Positions 9,763 through 18,521 are shown, counted from the first letter of the stretch. The stretch is 64,000 bases of DNA from Larkinella knui (GCF_003858645.1 NZ_RQJP01000001.1:1707487-1771486); one strand, 5' to 3'. The notes: a model not told the origin generated them from the sequence alone. Program-made: numbers and translations.

Positions 9763-10904
9763 ATGCGCCGTCTTGCCCAATTTCTTTTTTGCCTTTTACC
9801 ATTCGCCCTCATACCCCTGACCGGATGGACAAACCGGGTGAAACCCGACCAAAAACCAACGGATCCAAACGCCACCAAAGAAACCGTGGCTCTGTACCAT
9901 AATCTGCATAAAATAGCCAAAAAGCACACCCTCTTCGGGCATCAGCACGCGACGGAATACGGCCACGGCTGGTCGGGCGACGCCGATCGTTCGGATGTTA
10001 AATCGGTGACGGGTTCGCATCCCGCCGTGATCGGCGTCGACTTCAGCGGTTTGTCGGGGCGCCCACCGGAAGCCATCGAACGAACAAAAGCAGCGTTACG
10101 GCAACAGGTCGCCGACACCTACGACCGGGGTGGGCTAACGACGGTGGCCTGGCATTTTTCCAACCCGGCTTCCCAAGGGGGTTTTTACTGGGTCGATTCG
10201 GTGTCGGCTCCGGCGGTTGCGCTCCTGATTCCGGGCGGCTCACACCACGAACAGTACAAGGAGATTCTGCGCACGATCGGTGATTTTGCCAAATCCGTGA
10301 AAGGAAAAGACGGCACGCTGGCCCCCATGATTTTCCGGCCTTTCCACGAATTCGACGGCGGCTGGTTCTGGTGGGAAAACCGCATTGCAAACGCGACGAT
10401 TTTATTGCGCTTTGGCAGTTTACCGTTTCGTACCTCCGCGACACCCTGGGCGTGCATAATTTCCTGTATGCCTTCTCGCCCGACTGCCTTTTCAAAACCG
10501 AAGCCGAGTACCTGGAACGGTATCCGGGCGATGCGTGGGTCGATCTGGTGGGCATGGATGATTACGCGGATTTCGGGCGCAACGGGCGTTACAACGTGGC
10601 TGCCGGTATTCAGAAGTTGAAAATTGTTTCGGATTACGCCCGGAAAGCCGGAAAACTGGCGGCTTTTACCGAAACCGGTCTCGAATCCCTTCCCGATTCT
10701 ACGTGGTGGACCGCCACGCTCCTGCGGGCAATGAAAGCCGAAAAAATGAGGTTGTGTTACGTGCTGGTCTGGCGAAATGACACCCGCTCACCGACGCATT
10801 TCTACGCGCCGTTTCCCGGTCAGGCGAGCGTACCCGACTTTCTGCGGTTCTACCACGACCCTTATACGGTCTTCGAAAAAGACCTTCGAAATTTGTATCG
10901 TTAA
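9763..10904 (+). pseudogene. GH26 beta-mannanase, interrupted by a one-base frameshift
   Basis: The first frame (9763-10620) encodes a signal peptide and the start of a GH26 barrel (TLFGHQHATEYGHGW) up to the acid/base region RPFHEFDGGWFWW, with Glu196. The second frame (open from about 10371 to the stop at 10904) continues exactly where the first should: GKPHCKRDDFIALWQF, then the nucleophile region AAFTETGLES and a normal C-terminus. Inserting one G in the run gtgggaaaac at 10371-10380 restores a single protein of about 380 residues, the usual size for the family. The two catalytic glutamates sit on opposite sides of the break, so unshifted products would be inactive. Either a real lesion or a homopolymer sequencing error is possible. 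The divergent HTCS suggests a mannan-responsive pair. Confidence 0.85.
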
Positions 10905-10942
10905 GTATTGAAAAGTTATCATACTGTTAAATAGAGCGGTTT

Positions 10943-10976
10943 TTTGTCAATCGGGAACGAAAAAAAAGTATCTTTA
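10943..10976 (+). promoter_or_regulatory. Candidate promoter for phospholipase C
   Basis: TTTG at 10943-10946, a 22-base A-rich spacer and TATCTTTA at 10969-10976 (one mismatch to TAnnTTTG), ending 23 bases before the ATG at 11000. Confidence 0.45.
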
Positions 10977-10999
10977 CTGACCACAACCTCCAACCCGAA

Positions 11000-13582
11000 A
11001 TGACGGACAGCCGAAGAGAATTCCTGAAAAAAGCCGCCTTGCTCGCCGGTGGCACCAGCCTTTTTGAGGTTTTACCCGAGTCGATTCGCAAAGCCCTGGC
11101 CATCGATCCCCAACCGGGAAGTACCTTCCTGGATGCCGAACATGTCGTCATTCTGATGCAGGAAAACCGCTCCTTCGACCACTGCTACGGTTCGTTGCAG
11201 GGCGTTCGGGGGTTTAACGATCCGCGGGCGATTACGCTGCCCAACAAAAATCCGGTCTGGCTCCAGACCAATGCCGCCGGGGAAACCTACGCCCCGTTCC
11301 GGCTGAATCTGAAAGATACCAAAGCTACCTGGATGAGTTCGCTGCCGCATTCGTGGACGAATCAGGTGGATGCCCGCAACAACGGAAAATACGATAAGTG
11401 GCTGGATTCCAAACGGTCCGGCCATAAAGAATACGCTAAAATGCCGCTGACGATGGGCTATTATAACCGGAAAGATATTCCGTTTTATTACGCCCTGGCC
11501 GATGCGTTCACGGTGTGTGACCAGAATTTCTGTTCATCACTGACCGGCACCACGCCCAACCGGCTTTTTCTCTGGACCGGCACCGTGCGGGCGGAGCAAA
11601 ACCGGGCCGCGAAAGCCAATGTCCGCAATGAAGACGTCGATTACGGCGATCCGGCCAAATGGACGACGTTTCCCGAACGGCTGGAAGACCACGGTATTTC
11701 GTGGAAAATTTACCAGAACGAACTGAGTTTACCCGTCGGCTTTGAGGGCGAACAGGAAGGCTGGCTGGCCAATTTTACGGACAATCCCATCGAGTGGTTC
11801 GAGCAGTATAACGTTGGTTTTTCGGAAGCGTACCAGCGGTATTTAAAAAAGCGAGTGACCGAACTGCCCGCTGAAATTCAGGCGCTTACAACAAAAATCA
11901 AGTCCCTGCCCGAAGCCGACAGCGAAACCGACAAACTAAAGAAAGAACTGACCCGAAAAGAACTCGAATTAAAAACCGGACGGGAACACCAGGAAAAATG
12001 GAGCCGGGAGAAGTTCGAAAAGTTGTCGCAGCGGGAGAAAAACCTGCACGAAAAAGCGTTTACGACCAATAAAAATGACCCGCATTACCACGAACTGACG
12101 AAGCTGAAATACCACGACGGCAGCACCGAGCGGGAAGTGGAAATTCCGAAAGGCGATGTGCTGCACCAGTTCCGGACCGACGTTAAAAACCGCACCCTGC
12201 CGACGGTTTCGTGGGTGGTGGCGCCCGAAAACTTCTCCGATCACCCGGGCGCGGCCTGGTATGGCGCGTGGTACATTTCGGAAATGCTGGACATCCTGAC
12301 TCAGAATCCGGATGTCTGGAAAAAGACGGTTTTTATTCTGGCCTACGACGAAAACGACGGCTATTTCGACCACGTTCCCCCGTTCGTTGCGCCCCACCCC
12401 GACCAGCCCGAAACCGGAACGACCTCCAAAGGCATCGACACCGGTGTGGAGCATGTGTTTATGGAACAGGAATTGAAGCGCAAGGGACTAAGTGCCAAAC
12501 GGGATGCGCGGGCCAGCTCCATCGGGCTCGGCTACCGGGTGCCGCTCGTGATTGCATCGCCCTGGAGCCGGGGCGGCATGGTAGCGTCGGAAGTCTTCGA
12601 CCACACGTCCATCCTACAGTTTCTGGAAGTTTTTCTGAGCAAGAAAACCGGCAAAAAAATTGAAGAATCGAACATCAGCACCTGGCGACGAACCGTCTGC
12701 GGAAACCTAACGTCGGTTTTCCGGCCCTACAAAGGCGAGAAAATACCGCTCCCGGCGTTTGTGGCCAAAAACGAATTTGTCGAGAGCATTCACAAAGCAC
12801 AATTCAAGGAATTACCGTCTGATTTTAAGCGGCTTACAAAAGAAGAAATCGAACAGATCAGGCGTTCATCCTACGCGTCTCCGCTCCTGCCCCGCCAGGA
12901 AAAAGGCGTCCGGGCGGCCTGTGCGCTGCCGTATCAGTTGTATGCCGATGGCAACTTGAGCGCGGATAAAAAGACGTTTGACCTGACGTTTCAGGCTAAA
13001 AAAGAAATCTTCGGTGCCAAATCGGCGGGTTCGCCCTTTACGGTTTACGCCCTGAACAACTACGTTTCCGAGAACGAAAAACCGGAGCGGGAGCTTAAAG
13101 TCCGCGATTACGCCGTAGCCGCCGGCGATAGCCTGAGCGATCGCTGGAACATCAGCGAATTCGAAAAGGAGACGTATCAGTTTCGGGTGAACGGCCCCAA
13201 CGGTTTCTTCCGCGAATTCATCGGTGATGCCAACGACCCGCTCCTCGATGTTCAGGTCGAATACCAGCGCACGGCTCCGCAAGGCAAAACATTAACGGGT
13301 GCAATTGAACTGAAAATCAGCAATCTGGACAAATCCCGGGCCTTGACGATCGAGGTAAAAGACAATGCCTACAAAACCGGTACGAAGACCAAATCGCTGG
13401 CGGTGGCGGGTACGAAAGGCAGTCAGATGAGCCTGATTCTGGACCTGAGCCGCAGCTTTAGCTGGTACGATTTCAGCGTTAAAGTGGCGGGCAATGCGGT
13501 TTTTGAGAAGCGGTATGCGGGCCGGGTTGAAACCGGTAAAGCCGGCTTTACCGACCCGGCCATGAGTGGTGAAATTGCTTAG
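11000..13582 (+). CDS. Tat-exported phosphocholine-specific phospholipase C family protein
   Basis: The 860-residue protein starts with a twin-arginine signal (SRREFLKKAALLAGG). It continues with the phosphoesterase domain of the phospholipase C/acid phosphatase AcpA family, recognisable from VILMQENRSFDHCYGSLQG near residue 50 and the metal-site segment VFILAYDENDGYFDHVPPF near 445. Two C-terminal beta-sandwich domains of the DUF756 type follow (about 640-850), as expected for bacterial phosphocholine-specific PLC. The family cleaves phosphatidylcholine or sphingomyelin outside the cell. Residues about 285-350 are a lysine/glutamate-rich coiled-coil-like insertion, unusual inside this domain. 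Substrate preference is not determinable from sequence alone. Confidence 0.9.
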   Translation: MTDSRREFLKKAALLAGGTSLFEVLPESIRKALAIDPQPGSTFLDAEHVVILMQENRSFDHCYGSLQGVRGFNDPRAITLPNKNPVWLQTNAAGETYAPFRLNLKDTKATWMSSLPHSWTNQVDARNNGKYDKWLDSKRSGHKEYAKMPLTMGYYNRKDIPFYYALADAFTVCDQNFCSSLTGTTPNRLFLWTGTVRAEQNRAAKANVRNEDVDYGDPAKWTTFPERLEDHGISWKIYQNELSLPVGFEGEQEGWLANFTDNPIEWFEQYNVGFSEAYQRYLKKRVTELPAEIQALTTKIKSLPEADSETDKLKKELTRKELELKTGREHQEKWSREKFEKLSQREKNLHEKAFTTNKNDPHYHELTKLKYHDGSTEREVEIPKGDVLHQFRTDVKNRTLPTVSWVVAPENFSDHPGAAWYGAWYISEMLDILTQNPDVWKKTVFILAYDENDGYFDHVPPFVAPHPDQPETGTTSKGIDTGVEHVFMEQELKRKGLSAKRDARASSIGLGYRVPLVIASPWSRGGMVASEVFDHTSILQFLEVFLSKKTGKKIEESNISTWRRTVCGNLTSVFRPYKGEKIPLPAFVAKNEFVESIHKAQFKELPSDFKRLTKEEIEQIRRSSYASPLLPRQEKGVRAACALPYQLYADGNLSADKKTFDLTFQAKKEIFGAKSAGSPFTVYALNNYVSENEKPERELKVRDYAVAAGDSLSDRWNISEFEKETYQFRVNGPNGFFREFIGDANDPLLDVQVEYQRTAPQGKTLTGAIELKISNLDKSRALTIEVKDNAYKTGTKTKSLAVAGTKGSQMSLILDLSRSFSWYDFSVKVAGNAVFEKRYAGRVETGKAGFTDPAMSGEIA

Positions 13583-13675
13583 AAACAAGAGCTAGAAAAG
13601 GACAATACGCTGGGATTAAAAGGCTGATAATGAGCCGATTCTGCACCATTAGCACCTCACAATCCCGCGTTTTTC

Positions 13676-13696
13676 CAACACCCGAAAGGGTTGTTG
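13676..13696. terminator. Hairpin between convergent phospholipase C and BLUF genes
   Basis: CAACACCC and GGGTTGTTG flank a GAAA tetraloop with one bulged base. It lies in the 121-base gap between two convergent stop codons. There is no strong T tract, so termination is likely but not certain. Confidence 0.4.
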
Positions 13697-13703
13697 AGAA
13701 ACG

Positions 13704-14126
13704 TTAGATTCGAAAGTTCGTCTGGTAGAAAAGCTGAATCAATCCCAGGACAATTTTATTCGTCTTTGTGGCCCTCCTGGACGGCTCGGATGGTCCATTG
13801 TTGAGGTTTTTTATGGCTTCCAATTCTTTTGCGGACAAGACTTTGTAGCCCATCGACCAGTCGCCAAACGACCGATGGTCGATGCGGTTGCCATACAGCT
13901 TTGTTACATTCAAATGCCTTTGATCGCGACTTATAGTCTGGTAAAGCGCCTTGACTTTTTCTTCCGGCCCTTCCAGAGCTTGAATAATACTGCCATCGGC
14001 GTATAATAGAATACCGGTAATGCCCAGGGCCGCATTGTTACTTCTGCTTTTATGAAGAATGGTATTTAACTGTTCGTCGGAGAGCAATTCTTTGGAAGAA
14101 CTTAAATAGACAATGCAATATTCCAT
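13704..14126 (-). CDS. Short BLUF-domain blue-light photoreceptor
   Basis: Counting from the internal ATG at 14126 (MEYCIVYLSS), the 140-residue protein is a complete BLUF domain. It has the flavin-switching Tyr7, Asn31 and Gln49 in the context IIQALEG, plus the semi-conserved Trp90 and Met92 in DWSMGY. A longer reading from 14168 adds 14 residues without family similarity, so the shorter start is preferred. BLUF domains bind FAD non-covalently and signal through hydrogen-bond rearrangement after blue light. There is no fused output domain, so it must act on a partner protein. The divergent neighbour is a single-domain response regulator at 14430, a plausible but unproven partner. Confidence 0.88.
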   Translation of the reverse strand: MEYCIVYLSSSKELLSDEQLNTILHKSRSNNAALGITGILLYADGSIIQALEGPEEKVKALYQTISRDQRHLNVTKLYGNRIDHRSFGDWSMGYKVLSAKELEAIKNLNNGPSEPSRRATKTNKIVLGLIQLFYQTNFRI

Positions 14127-14154
14127 TGATGAAAAAAGGTTATATTTTCCATAA

Positions 14155-14448
14155 ATGGGCAAAAACAATGCCGTTCCCGTAGAAAATTAGCGTACGGAAA
14201 CGCGATTCGACAGGAACCAACTCTTTCGATACATTTCCATCGGTGGCGTTGGTCTGGTTGCGTGCGCCGACTGGATTTTTCAGACCTTTAATCCGATCCC
14301 GAAAGCCGCCAGACCCAATGAGGCAATGGTTCCGGAGGGCCGATCTGTTCCATTTACTAGTATTTTCAGCAAAAAGGAGAAACAATACCTGCTGAATCCT
14401 TCTTTAAATGGAGATCTATCCGGAAACGTATGGGAGCTACTCCATTAA
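14155..14448 (+). pseudogene. Small membrane/exported ORF interrupted by an in-frame TAG
   Basis: ATG 14155 opens MGKNNAVPVEN and then meets TAG at 14188-14190. The same frame stays open to TAA at 14446-14448 and reads like a real protein: a basic segment (DRNQLFR), a hydrophobic stretch (YISIGGVGLVACADWIF) resembling a Tat/Sec signal, and a polar tail (SIFSKKEKQYLLNPSLNG). The whole would be 97 sense or recoded codons. Its stop overlaps the start of the response regulator gene (ATG 14430) by 19 bases, as in a translationally coupled operon. I do not recognise the family. A nonsense mutation, stop read-through or sequencing error are the alternatives. Confidence 0.45.
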
Positions 14449-14843
14449 TCTGCATCATTGATGATGCCGCCGATTACCGTTTTTTAGTGCAAACCATATT
14501 TCGACGGTTTTTTCCGGAAAATCAGGTCCGCTTCTTTTCGGGTGGCAAGGAGTTTGTTCAGGAATTGCCGAAGATGACGGAAAGACCCGGTTTAATTCTT
14601 CTGGACCGGCACATGCCCGATTTAGACGGCCACCAACTCCTTCTTCTCTTGAAACAAGACCCTGTCTACAAAACCATTCCAGTCGTGATGCTGAGTTCGG
14701 ACGCTTCGGCCGATGAGGTAAATCGCTGTTATGAGGCTGGCGTAAATTCTTTTTTATCCAAGCCGACGGAGTTTGATCAGCTCAAAGAAATGATGTCCCT
14801 GATCAGCCGCTACTGGTTAGGAATTAATCTGCCGGTCAACTAA
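14430..14843 (+). CDS. Single-domain response regulator
   Basis: A 137-residue CheY-like receiver with the acidic pair Asp11/Asp12, phosphoacceptor Asp59 in LILLDRHMPDLDG, and conserved Lys111 in FLSKP. There is no output domain after residue 125. It must act by protein-protein contact or in a phosphorelay. It begins inside the end of the interrupted small ORF and is divergent from the BLUF gene, which hints at a light-linked signalling unit. That link is positional inference only. Confidence 0.88.
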   Translation: MGATPLICIIDDAADYRFLVQTIFRRFFPENQVRFFSGGKEFVQELPKMTERPGLILLDRHMPDLDGHQLLLLLKQDPVYKTIPVVMLSSDASADEVNRCYEAGVNSFLSKPTEFDQLKEMMSLISRYWLGINLPVN

Positions 14844-14898
14844 ATTTCCTACTGGCGTATGAATCGGCAAACTACCCCTTTGCAAAAAATAGAGCCGT

Positions 14899-15126
14899 AT
14901 GGACCAACCGGATAAATTCGAAAAATTAAGAACGCTTTCAATCGCGGAAGTTGACATCATCGCCCGCCGATCACGGGATCAGGCCGAAACGCTGGCGAAA
15001 TACAATCAGTCGCTTCCAGCCGGGAAAGTTGCCGAAAAAGTTACTGCCGACTCCCAGAAATGGATGGAATGGGCTTTGCTGGCCGAAGAATACTTACAGA
15101 TTCAGATTCGCCACCTGATGACCTAG
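14899..15126 (+). CDS. Small hypothetical protein
   Basis: A 75-residue, soluble, charged protein with mostly helical composition (IAEVDIIARRSRDQAETLAK). It has no signal peptide, cysteine pair or recognised motif. It follows the response regulator by 55 bases on the same strand and may be co-transcribed with it. The codon pattern and sensible start support it as real, but no function can be given. Confidence 0.6.
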   Translation: MDQPDKFEKLRTLSIAEVDIIARRSRDQAETLAKYNQSLPAGKVAEKVTADSQKWMEWALLAEEYLQIQIRHLMT

Positions 15127-15254
15127 CGGCATCGCCATTGCGCAGCGAATCCCTGCCGATGGCTTCCCTGCTTAAACGGCGTCTTTCCAGGGAATGCTTA
15201 TGGTCGCGCAGGAATCGAAGCGTGCTTTCAGACTCCTGGGCGGCCAACGGGTTA

Positions 15255-15297
15255 GATCCCGTCGGGAAAATCCGGAAGTGGCCTTCCCGACGGGATC
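15255..15297. terminator. Strong hairpin between convergent small genes
   Basis: GATCCCGTCGGGAA (15255-15268) and TTCCCGACGGGATC (15284-15297) form a perfect 14-bp stem around a 15-base loop. It sits in the 175-base gap between the convergent genes ending at 15126 and 15302. A weaker second hairpin (TTCCCTG/CAGGGAA) lies just upstream. No gene is seen in the gap. Confidence 0.55.
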
Positions 15298-15301
15298 ACA
15301 T

Positions 15302-15472
15302 CTACTCGTCGTGAATCAGCGATTTAAGGCCTTCGGCCAGTTCCGGGGTCACCGTTACGCCGTGTACGTTGGTGGCATGGTCGGCAGCCTGGGCCAGAAT
15401 TTCCTCATCCGTGTTTCCCTTGATTTGAGCATCGCAGTCGAATCCTGCGTCGCGGCAGTTGAGTTGTTTCAT
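15302..15472 (-). CDS. DUF1059-like small protein
   Basis: From the ATG at 15472 the product is 56 residues: MKQLNCRDAGFDCDAQIKG, then TDEEILAQAADHATNVHG and an acidic C-terminus. The CRDxGFDCD pattern with EEILxQAxxHAxxxHG is the signature of the DUF1059 family of small soluble proteins of unknown role. An upstream ATG at 15529 would add 19 unrelated residues and is less likely. Confidence 0.8.
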   Translation of the reverse strand: MKQLNCRDAGFDCDAQIKGNTDEEILAQAADHATNVHGVTVTPELAEGLKSLIHDE

Positions 15473-15604
15473 CGTGGTTATAGAGATTTGAAGGTAAAAA
15501 TTCCAGGGTAAACGTTCGCTTGCCTCCAATCCGGGAATCTCCCCGAATTTGTTTCACTCAAAGACATGACTATCAGCCAAATATACCAAAAAAGTACAAA
15601 GAAA

Positions 15605-16876
15605 CTACTCTTCTTCCATCTTCAGGAACCGCACCAGCAACGGCAGGCTCAATCCTTGCACCACCAACGTGATCAGCACCACGACGACGGACATAAAAAT
15701 CAGGATATTCCGTTGCGGAAACACCGTACCGTCGGCCAGGGTGATTGGTAAAGCCAGCGCCGAAGCCAGTGAAACGATGCCACGCATACCCGACCAGCCA
15801 ATAATCAGGGCGTCTTTCCAGTTGATTTTTTCGGCTGAATAAATTTTGAATTTATAGCGTTCCGGGTTTAGGTTGCGCCGGTTGATGGCTTTTTTTAAAT
15901 TATTATTATGACCAAAAACCCACAGAATCCGAATCACCAGCATAATAAAACTCAGCAGAAATCCGAAGCCTATCAGGGGGCCAATAAACGTGCGGTCGAT
16001 GCTTTTAACAACTTGCGGAAACTGCAATCCGATTAAAATAAAAACCAGTCCATTGAGCAGAAAAATCAAAATATCCCAAAAGGATTTGTTTTGAATTTTG
16101 GTCGTCGACGAAAATAACCGATTGGTATAAACCGATAATAATATACCTAGAACGACCACCGCCAAAACGCCCGACACATGAAACTCTTCGGCTAAAACAT
16201 AGGCAATAAAAGGGGCCAGCGCCATGGCACTGATCGCAATCAGGCTGTTGCCGTGCACCCGTTTCAGGAAATAAGCCAGCACCCTCCCGAACACTATGCC
16301 CACCAGGCACCCGCCGATAACGACTACCAGAAATTGCAAATAGGCATTCCAGAGCGTAAAACCGGCCCCGGCGATGGCGGCCACGGCAAACCGGTAGGCA
16401 ATCAGCCCCGAGGCATCATTGACCAGACTCTCGCCTTCCAGAATCGTCAGTGTGCGGTGCGACAGGCCCAGGCCTTTGGTTACGCTGGTGGCGGCAACGG
16501 CGTCGGGCGGAGACAGGATGGCACCCAGCACAAAAGCCAGTGGCCAGGTCATGCCGGGAATCAGGTAATAGGTGGTAACCGCGATGGCGGTCGTGGTCAG
16601 AAAAACCAGCGAGATCGCCAGGGTTCCGATGGTGGCCAGGTTGCTTTTGAATTGAGGAACCGAAATGTTAAAGGCGGCATCGTATAACAGGGGCGGTAGA
16701 AACAGCAGAAACACCACGTCGGGACTCAGCGCAATCGACGGTATGCCCGGAATAAATCCGATACCGATGCCCGCCATGACCAATAAAATGGGATAAGGAA
16801 GTTTAATCCGGCTGGCGACCGCCGATAAAGCAACCATAATCGCCATAATAAACAATACAATACTGTAGTTTTCCAC
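15605..16876 (-). CDS. CPA1-family Na+/H+ antiporter
   Basis: A 423-residue polytopic membrane protein with about 12 hydrophobic segments starting at residue 5. The ion-binding region shows the CPA1 signature LEGESLVNDASGL (Asn-Asp pair) preceded by GAILSPPDAVAATSV. The C-terminal membrane half contains GWSGMRGIVSLASALALP, also typical of NhaP-like exchangers. The protein ends shortly after the last membrane segment (FLKMEEE), so it lacks the long cytoplasmic regulatory tail of some relatives. It exchanges Na+ (or K+) for protons at the inner membrane for pH and salt balance. Confidence 0.92.
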   Translation of the reverse strand: MENYSIVLFIMAIMVALSAVASRIKLPYPILLVMAGIGIGFIPGIPSIALSPDVVFLLFLPPLLYDAAFNISVPQFKSNLATIGTLAISLVFLTTTAIAVTTYYLIPGMTWPLAFVLGAILSPPDAVAATSVTKGLGLSHRTLTILEGESLVNDASGLIAYRFAVAAIAGAGFTLWNAYLQFLVVVIGGCLVGIVFGRVLAYFLKRVHGNSLIAISAMALAPFIAYVLAEEFHVSGVLAVVVLGILLSVYTNRLFSSTTKIQNKSFWDILIFLLNGLVFILIGLQFPQVVKSIDRTFIGPLIGFGFLLSFIMLVIRILWVFGHNNNLKKAINRRNLNPERYKFKIYSAEKINWKDALIIGWSGMRGIVSLASALALPITLADGTVFPQRNILIFMSVVVVLITLVVQGLSLPLLVRFLKMEEE

Positions 16877-16936
16877 CCGTGTGTTTTGCAGATTTAATGA
16901 GCAATCCAGCCGTTATAAAAAATGGTATATTCTTTT

Positions 16937-16974
16937 ATAAGGATGGCCCGCATTTGCATACGGGCCATCCTTAT
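16937..16974 (-). terminator. Perfect 14-bp inverted repeat, probable terminator
   Basis: ATAAGGATGGCCCG and its exact complement CGGGCCATCCTTAT flank a 10-base loop. It lies just after the stop of the oxidoreductase gene ending at 16997 and before the antiporter start. An A/T-rich stretch follows on the minus strand, but there is no clean T run. Confidence 0.6.
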
Positions 16975-16996
16975 CTCACCAAAACAGCGTGTTTAT

Positions 16997-18457
16997 TTAC
17001 GGTTTTTTTGCCACCGCAACGGCTTTTTTAATTGCATCCGGTTTTTTCTTTCCGGCCGCGGGTTTCTTGCTTTTGGCGCCTTCCGGGTTTTTCTGCGTCA
17101 TCGTAACCGGATCCCAGTGTACGACTTTGTTTTCGAAGTAACTTTCGTTGCAGGCCAAAACCGGCGCGGCCGCCCGGAAGCCAAAAACGGGATCTTCAAC
17201 GGTTCCCTGGCTGCCTGCCCGAACATTGGTAAAGAAATCGGCGAAGTGTTTGGCGTGGGCGTCGTCGTCTTTCGGCGCTTCGAACTTGATCTCCTTTACC
17301 GGTTCGGCGGTGCGGGTTTCGGGGGGATATTTGGCGTCGTACTGCTCCACGAATTTCTTCTGCACGTCTTCCGTAAAGGTAAAAAAGCTATCGTAATTGC
17401 CGTAGCCGGGCGCAATCGGCAGTTTTTTCTTGGTCAGAATCAGGTTGTTTTCCGAGAACTCAACCGTGCCTTCGTTGCCGATGATGCGGGTTACGTTGCT
17501 GATCTTGCCGGCATTGGCAAAATTCACGCGCAACACCATCTGAAAAGCTTCGTGCTGATCGGTTTTCGGATAATCCATGATGCTCGTCATCACGTCGGGA
17601 ACGTCCCGGTGTTCTTTCCAGTAGGCCAGATTGCCGGAGGAATACACCCGCGTCGGCCCCAGCGTATTCGTAACGTAATGGACCCCCGTAATCAGGTGAA
17701 TGAACAAGTCGCCGGCCACACCCGTGCCGTAATCTTTGAAGTTCCGCCAGCGGAAAAACCGGATCGGATCGAACGGATGTTTCGGCGCATCACCCAGAAA
17801 CCGGTCCCAATCAACGGTTTGGGGGGACGCATCGGGCGGCACGGAATAATTCCAGGCGCCGATGGCGTTGAAACGGTCGTTGTTGGATTCGATGTAGTTG
17901 ATCTGACCAATATCGCCGGCTTCAATCATTCGCTTGGCTTCCTTAAACGACGCACTGCTGATGCGCTGACTGCCCACCTGCATGGTTTTCCCCGACTTCT
18001 TCCAGGCGTCGATCACGGCTTTGCCTTCGTTCAGGTGCTGCACCATCGGTTTTTCGCAATAAACGTGCTTCCCGGCTTTCAGGGCGGCAATCGTAATGTG
18101 GTCGTGCCAGTGGTCGGGCGTGACGACGAGCACGGCATCGACATCCGGGCGCGCCAGAATCTCGCGGTAATCGCGGGTTGTAAACAGTTGCTGTCCGAAA
18201 GCCGTTCTGGCGTGTTCGAGCCGGCCGCTGTAGAGATCGGCCACGGCCACCAGTTCAACATCGGGGTTTCGCAAAGCCGCCTGAGTATCGTAGTTTCCCT
18301 GGATACCCATGCCGATGGTGGCAATCCGTATTTTGTCGTTGGGACTGATCTTTTTCAGATCCCGGATGATGTTAAACGGTTTGGCGACACTCTGGGTAGC
18401 CACCAGCGCCGAAGCTGCGGTTAGCCCTTTGATAAAGTCGCGTCGATTCGAATTCAT
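16997..18457 (-). CDS. Tat-exported Gfo/Idh/MocA-family oxidoreductase
   Basis: The start is taken at ATG 18457, giving MNSNRRDFIKGLTAASALVA, a twin-arginine signal. The longer frame upstream runs through the terminator of the previous gene. The mature protein has an N-terminal Rossmann NAD(P) site (RIATIGMGIQGNYD), followed by VVTPDHWHDHITIAALKAGK and the family motif EKPMV (CEKPMVQHLNEG) with the conserved Lys. The C-terminal alpha/beta domain covers about residues 190-440. The last 30 residues are a Lys/Ala/Pro-rich tail (SKKPAAGKKKPDAIKK). Exported members of this family in Bacteroidota act on sugars, often with tightly bound NAD. Substrate unknown. Confidence 0.88.
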   Translation of the reverse strand: MNSNRRDFIKGLTAASALVATQSVAKPFNIIRDLKKISPNDKIRIATIGMGIQGNYDTQAALRNPDVELVAVADLYSGRLEHARTAFGQQLFTTRDYREILARPDVDAVLVVTPDHWHDHITIAALKAGKHVYCEKPMVQHLNEGKAVIDAWKKSGKTMQVGSQRISSASFKEAKRMIEAGDIGQINYIESNNDRFNAIGAWNYSVPPDASPQTVDWDRFLGDAPKHPFDPIRFFRWRNFKDYGTGVAGDLFIHLITGVHYVTNTLGPTRVYSSGNLAYWKEHRDVPDVMTSIMDYPKTDQHEAFQMVLRVNFANAGKISNVTRIIGNEGTVEFSENNLILTKKKLPIAPGYGNYDSFFTFTEDVQKKFVEQYDAKYPPETRTAEPVKEIKFEAPKDDDAHAKHFADFFTNVRAGSQGTVEDPVFGFRAAAPVLACNESYFENKVVHWDPVTMTQKNPEGAKSKKPAAGKKKPDAIKKAVAVAKKP

Positions 18458-18483
18458 TGGTTTTATTGGGTTTTGCTGTTCGT

Positions 18484-18521
18484 AAAAAAGCACATTTGCG
18501 TATGAATATACGCAAATGTGC
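18484..18521 (-). terminator. Rho-independent terminator after the TPR/actin-fold gene
   Basis: A perfect 14-bp stem GCACATTTGCGTAT/ATACGCAAATGTGC with a 4-base loop (18490-18521) is followed on the minus strand by six T residues (18489-18484). It is a textbook terminator for the gene ending at 18566. Confidence 0.85.

Noticed and set aside
10365-10385. Programmed -1 frameshift in the GH26 gene
   Set aside because: GGGAAAA is present but the zero-frame codons are TGG GAA AAC, so the tandem-slip geometry does not fit; a base deletion is simpler.
14140-14385. 81-codon minus-strand frame upstream of BLUF
   Set aside because: It overlaps the plus-strand interrupted ORF, which looks more protein-like, and has no motif.
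16922-18424. 500-codon plus-strand open frame opposite the Gfo/Idh/MocA gene
   Set aside because: It is antisense to a clear Tat-exported oxidoreductase; the long frame reflects codon bias.
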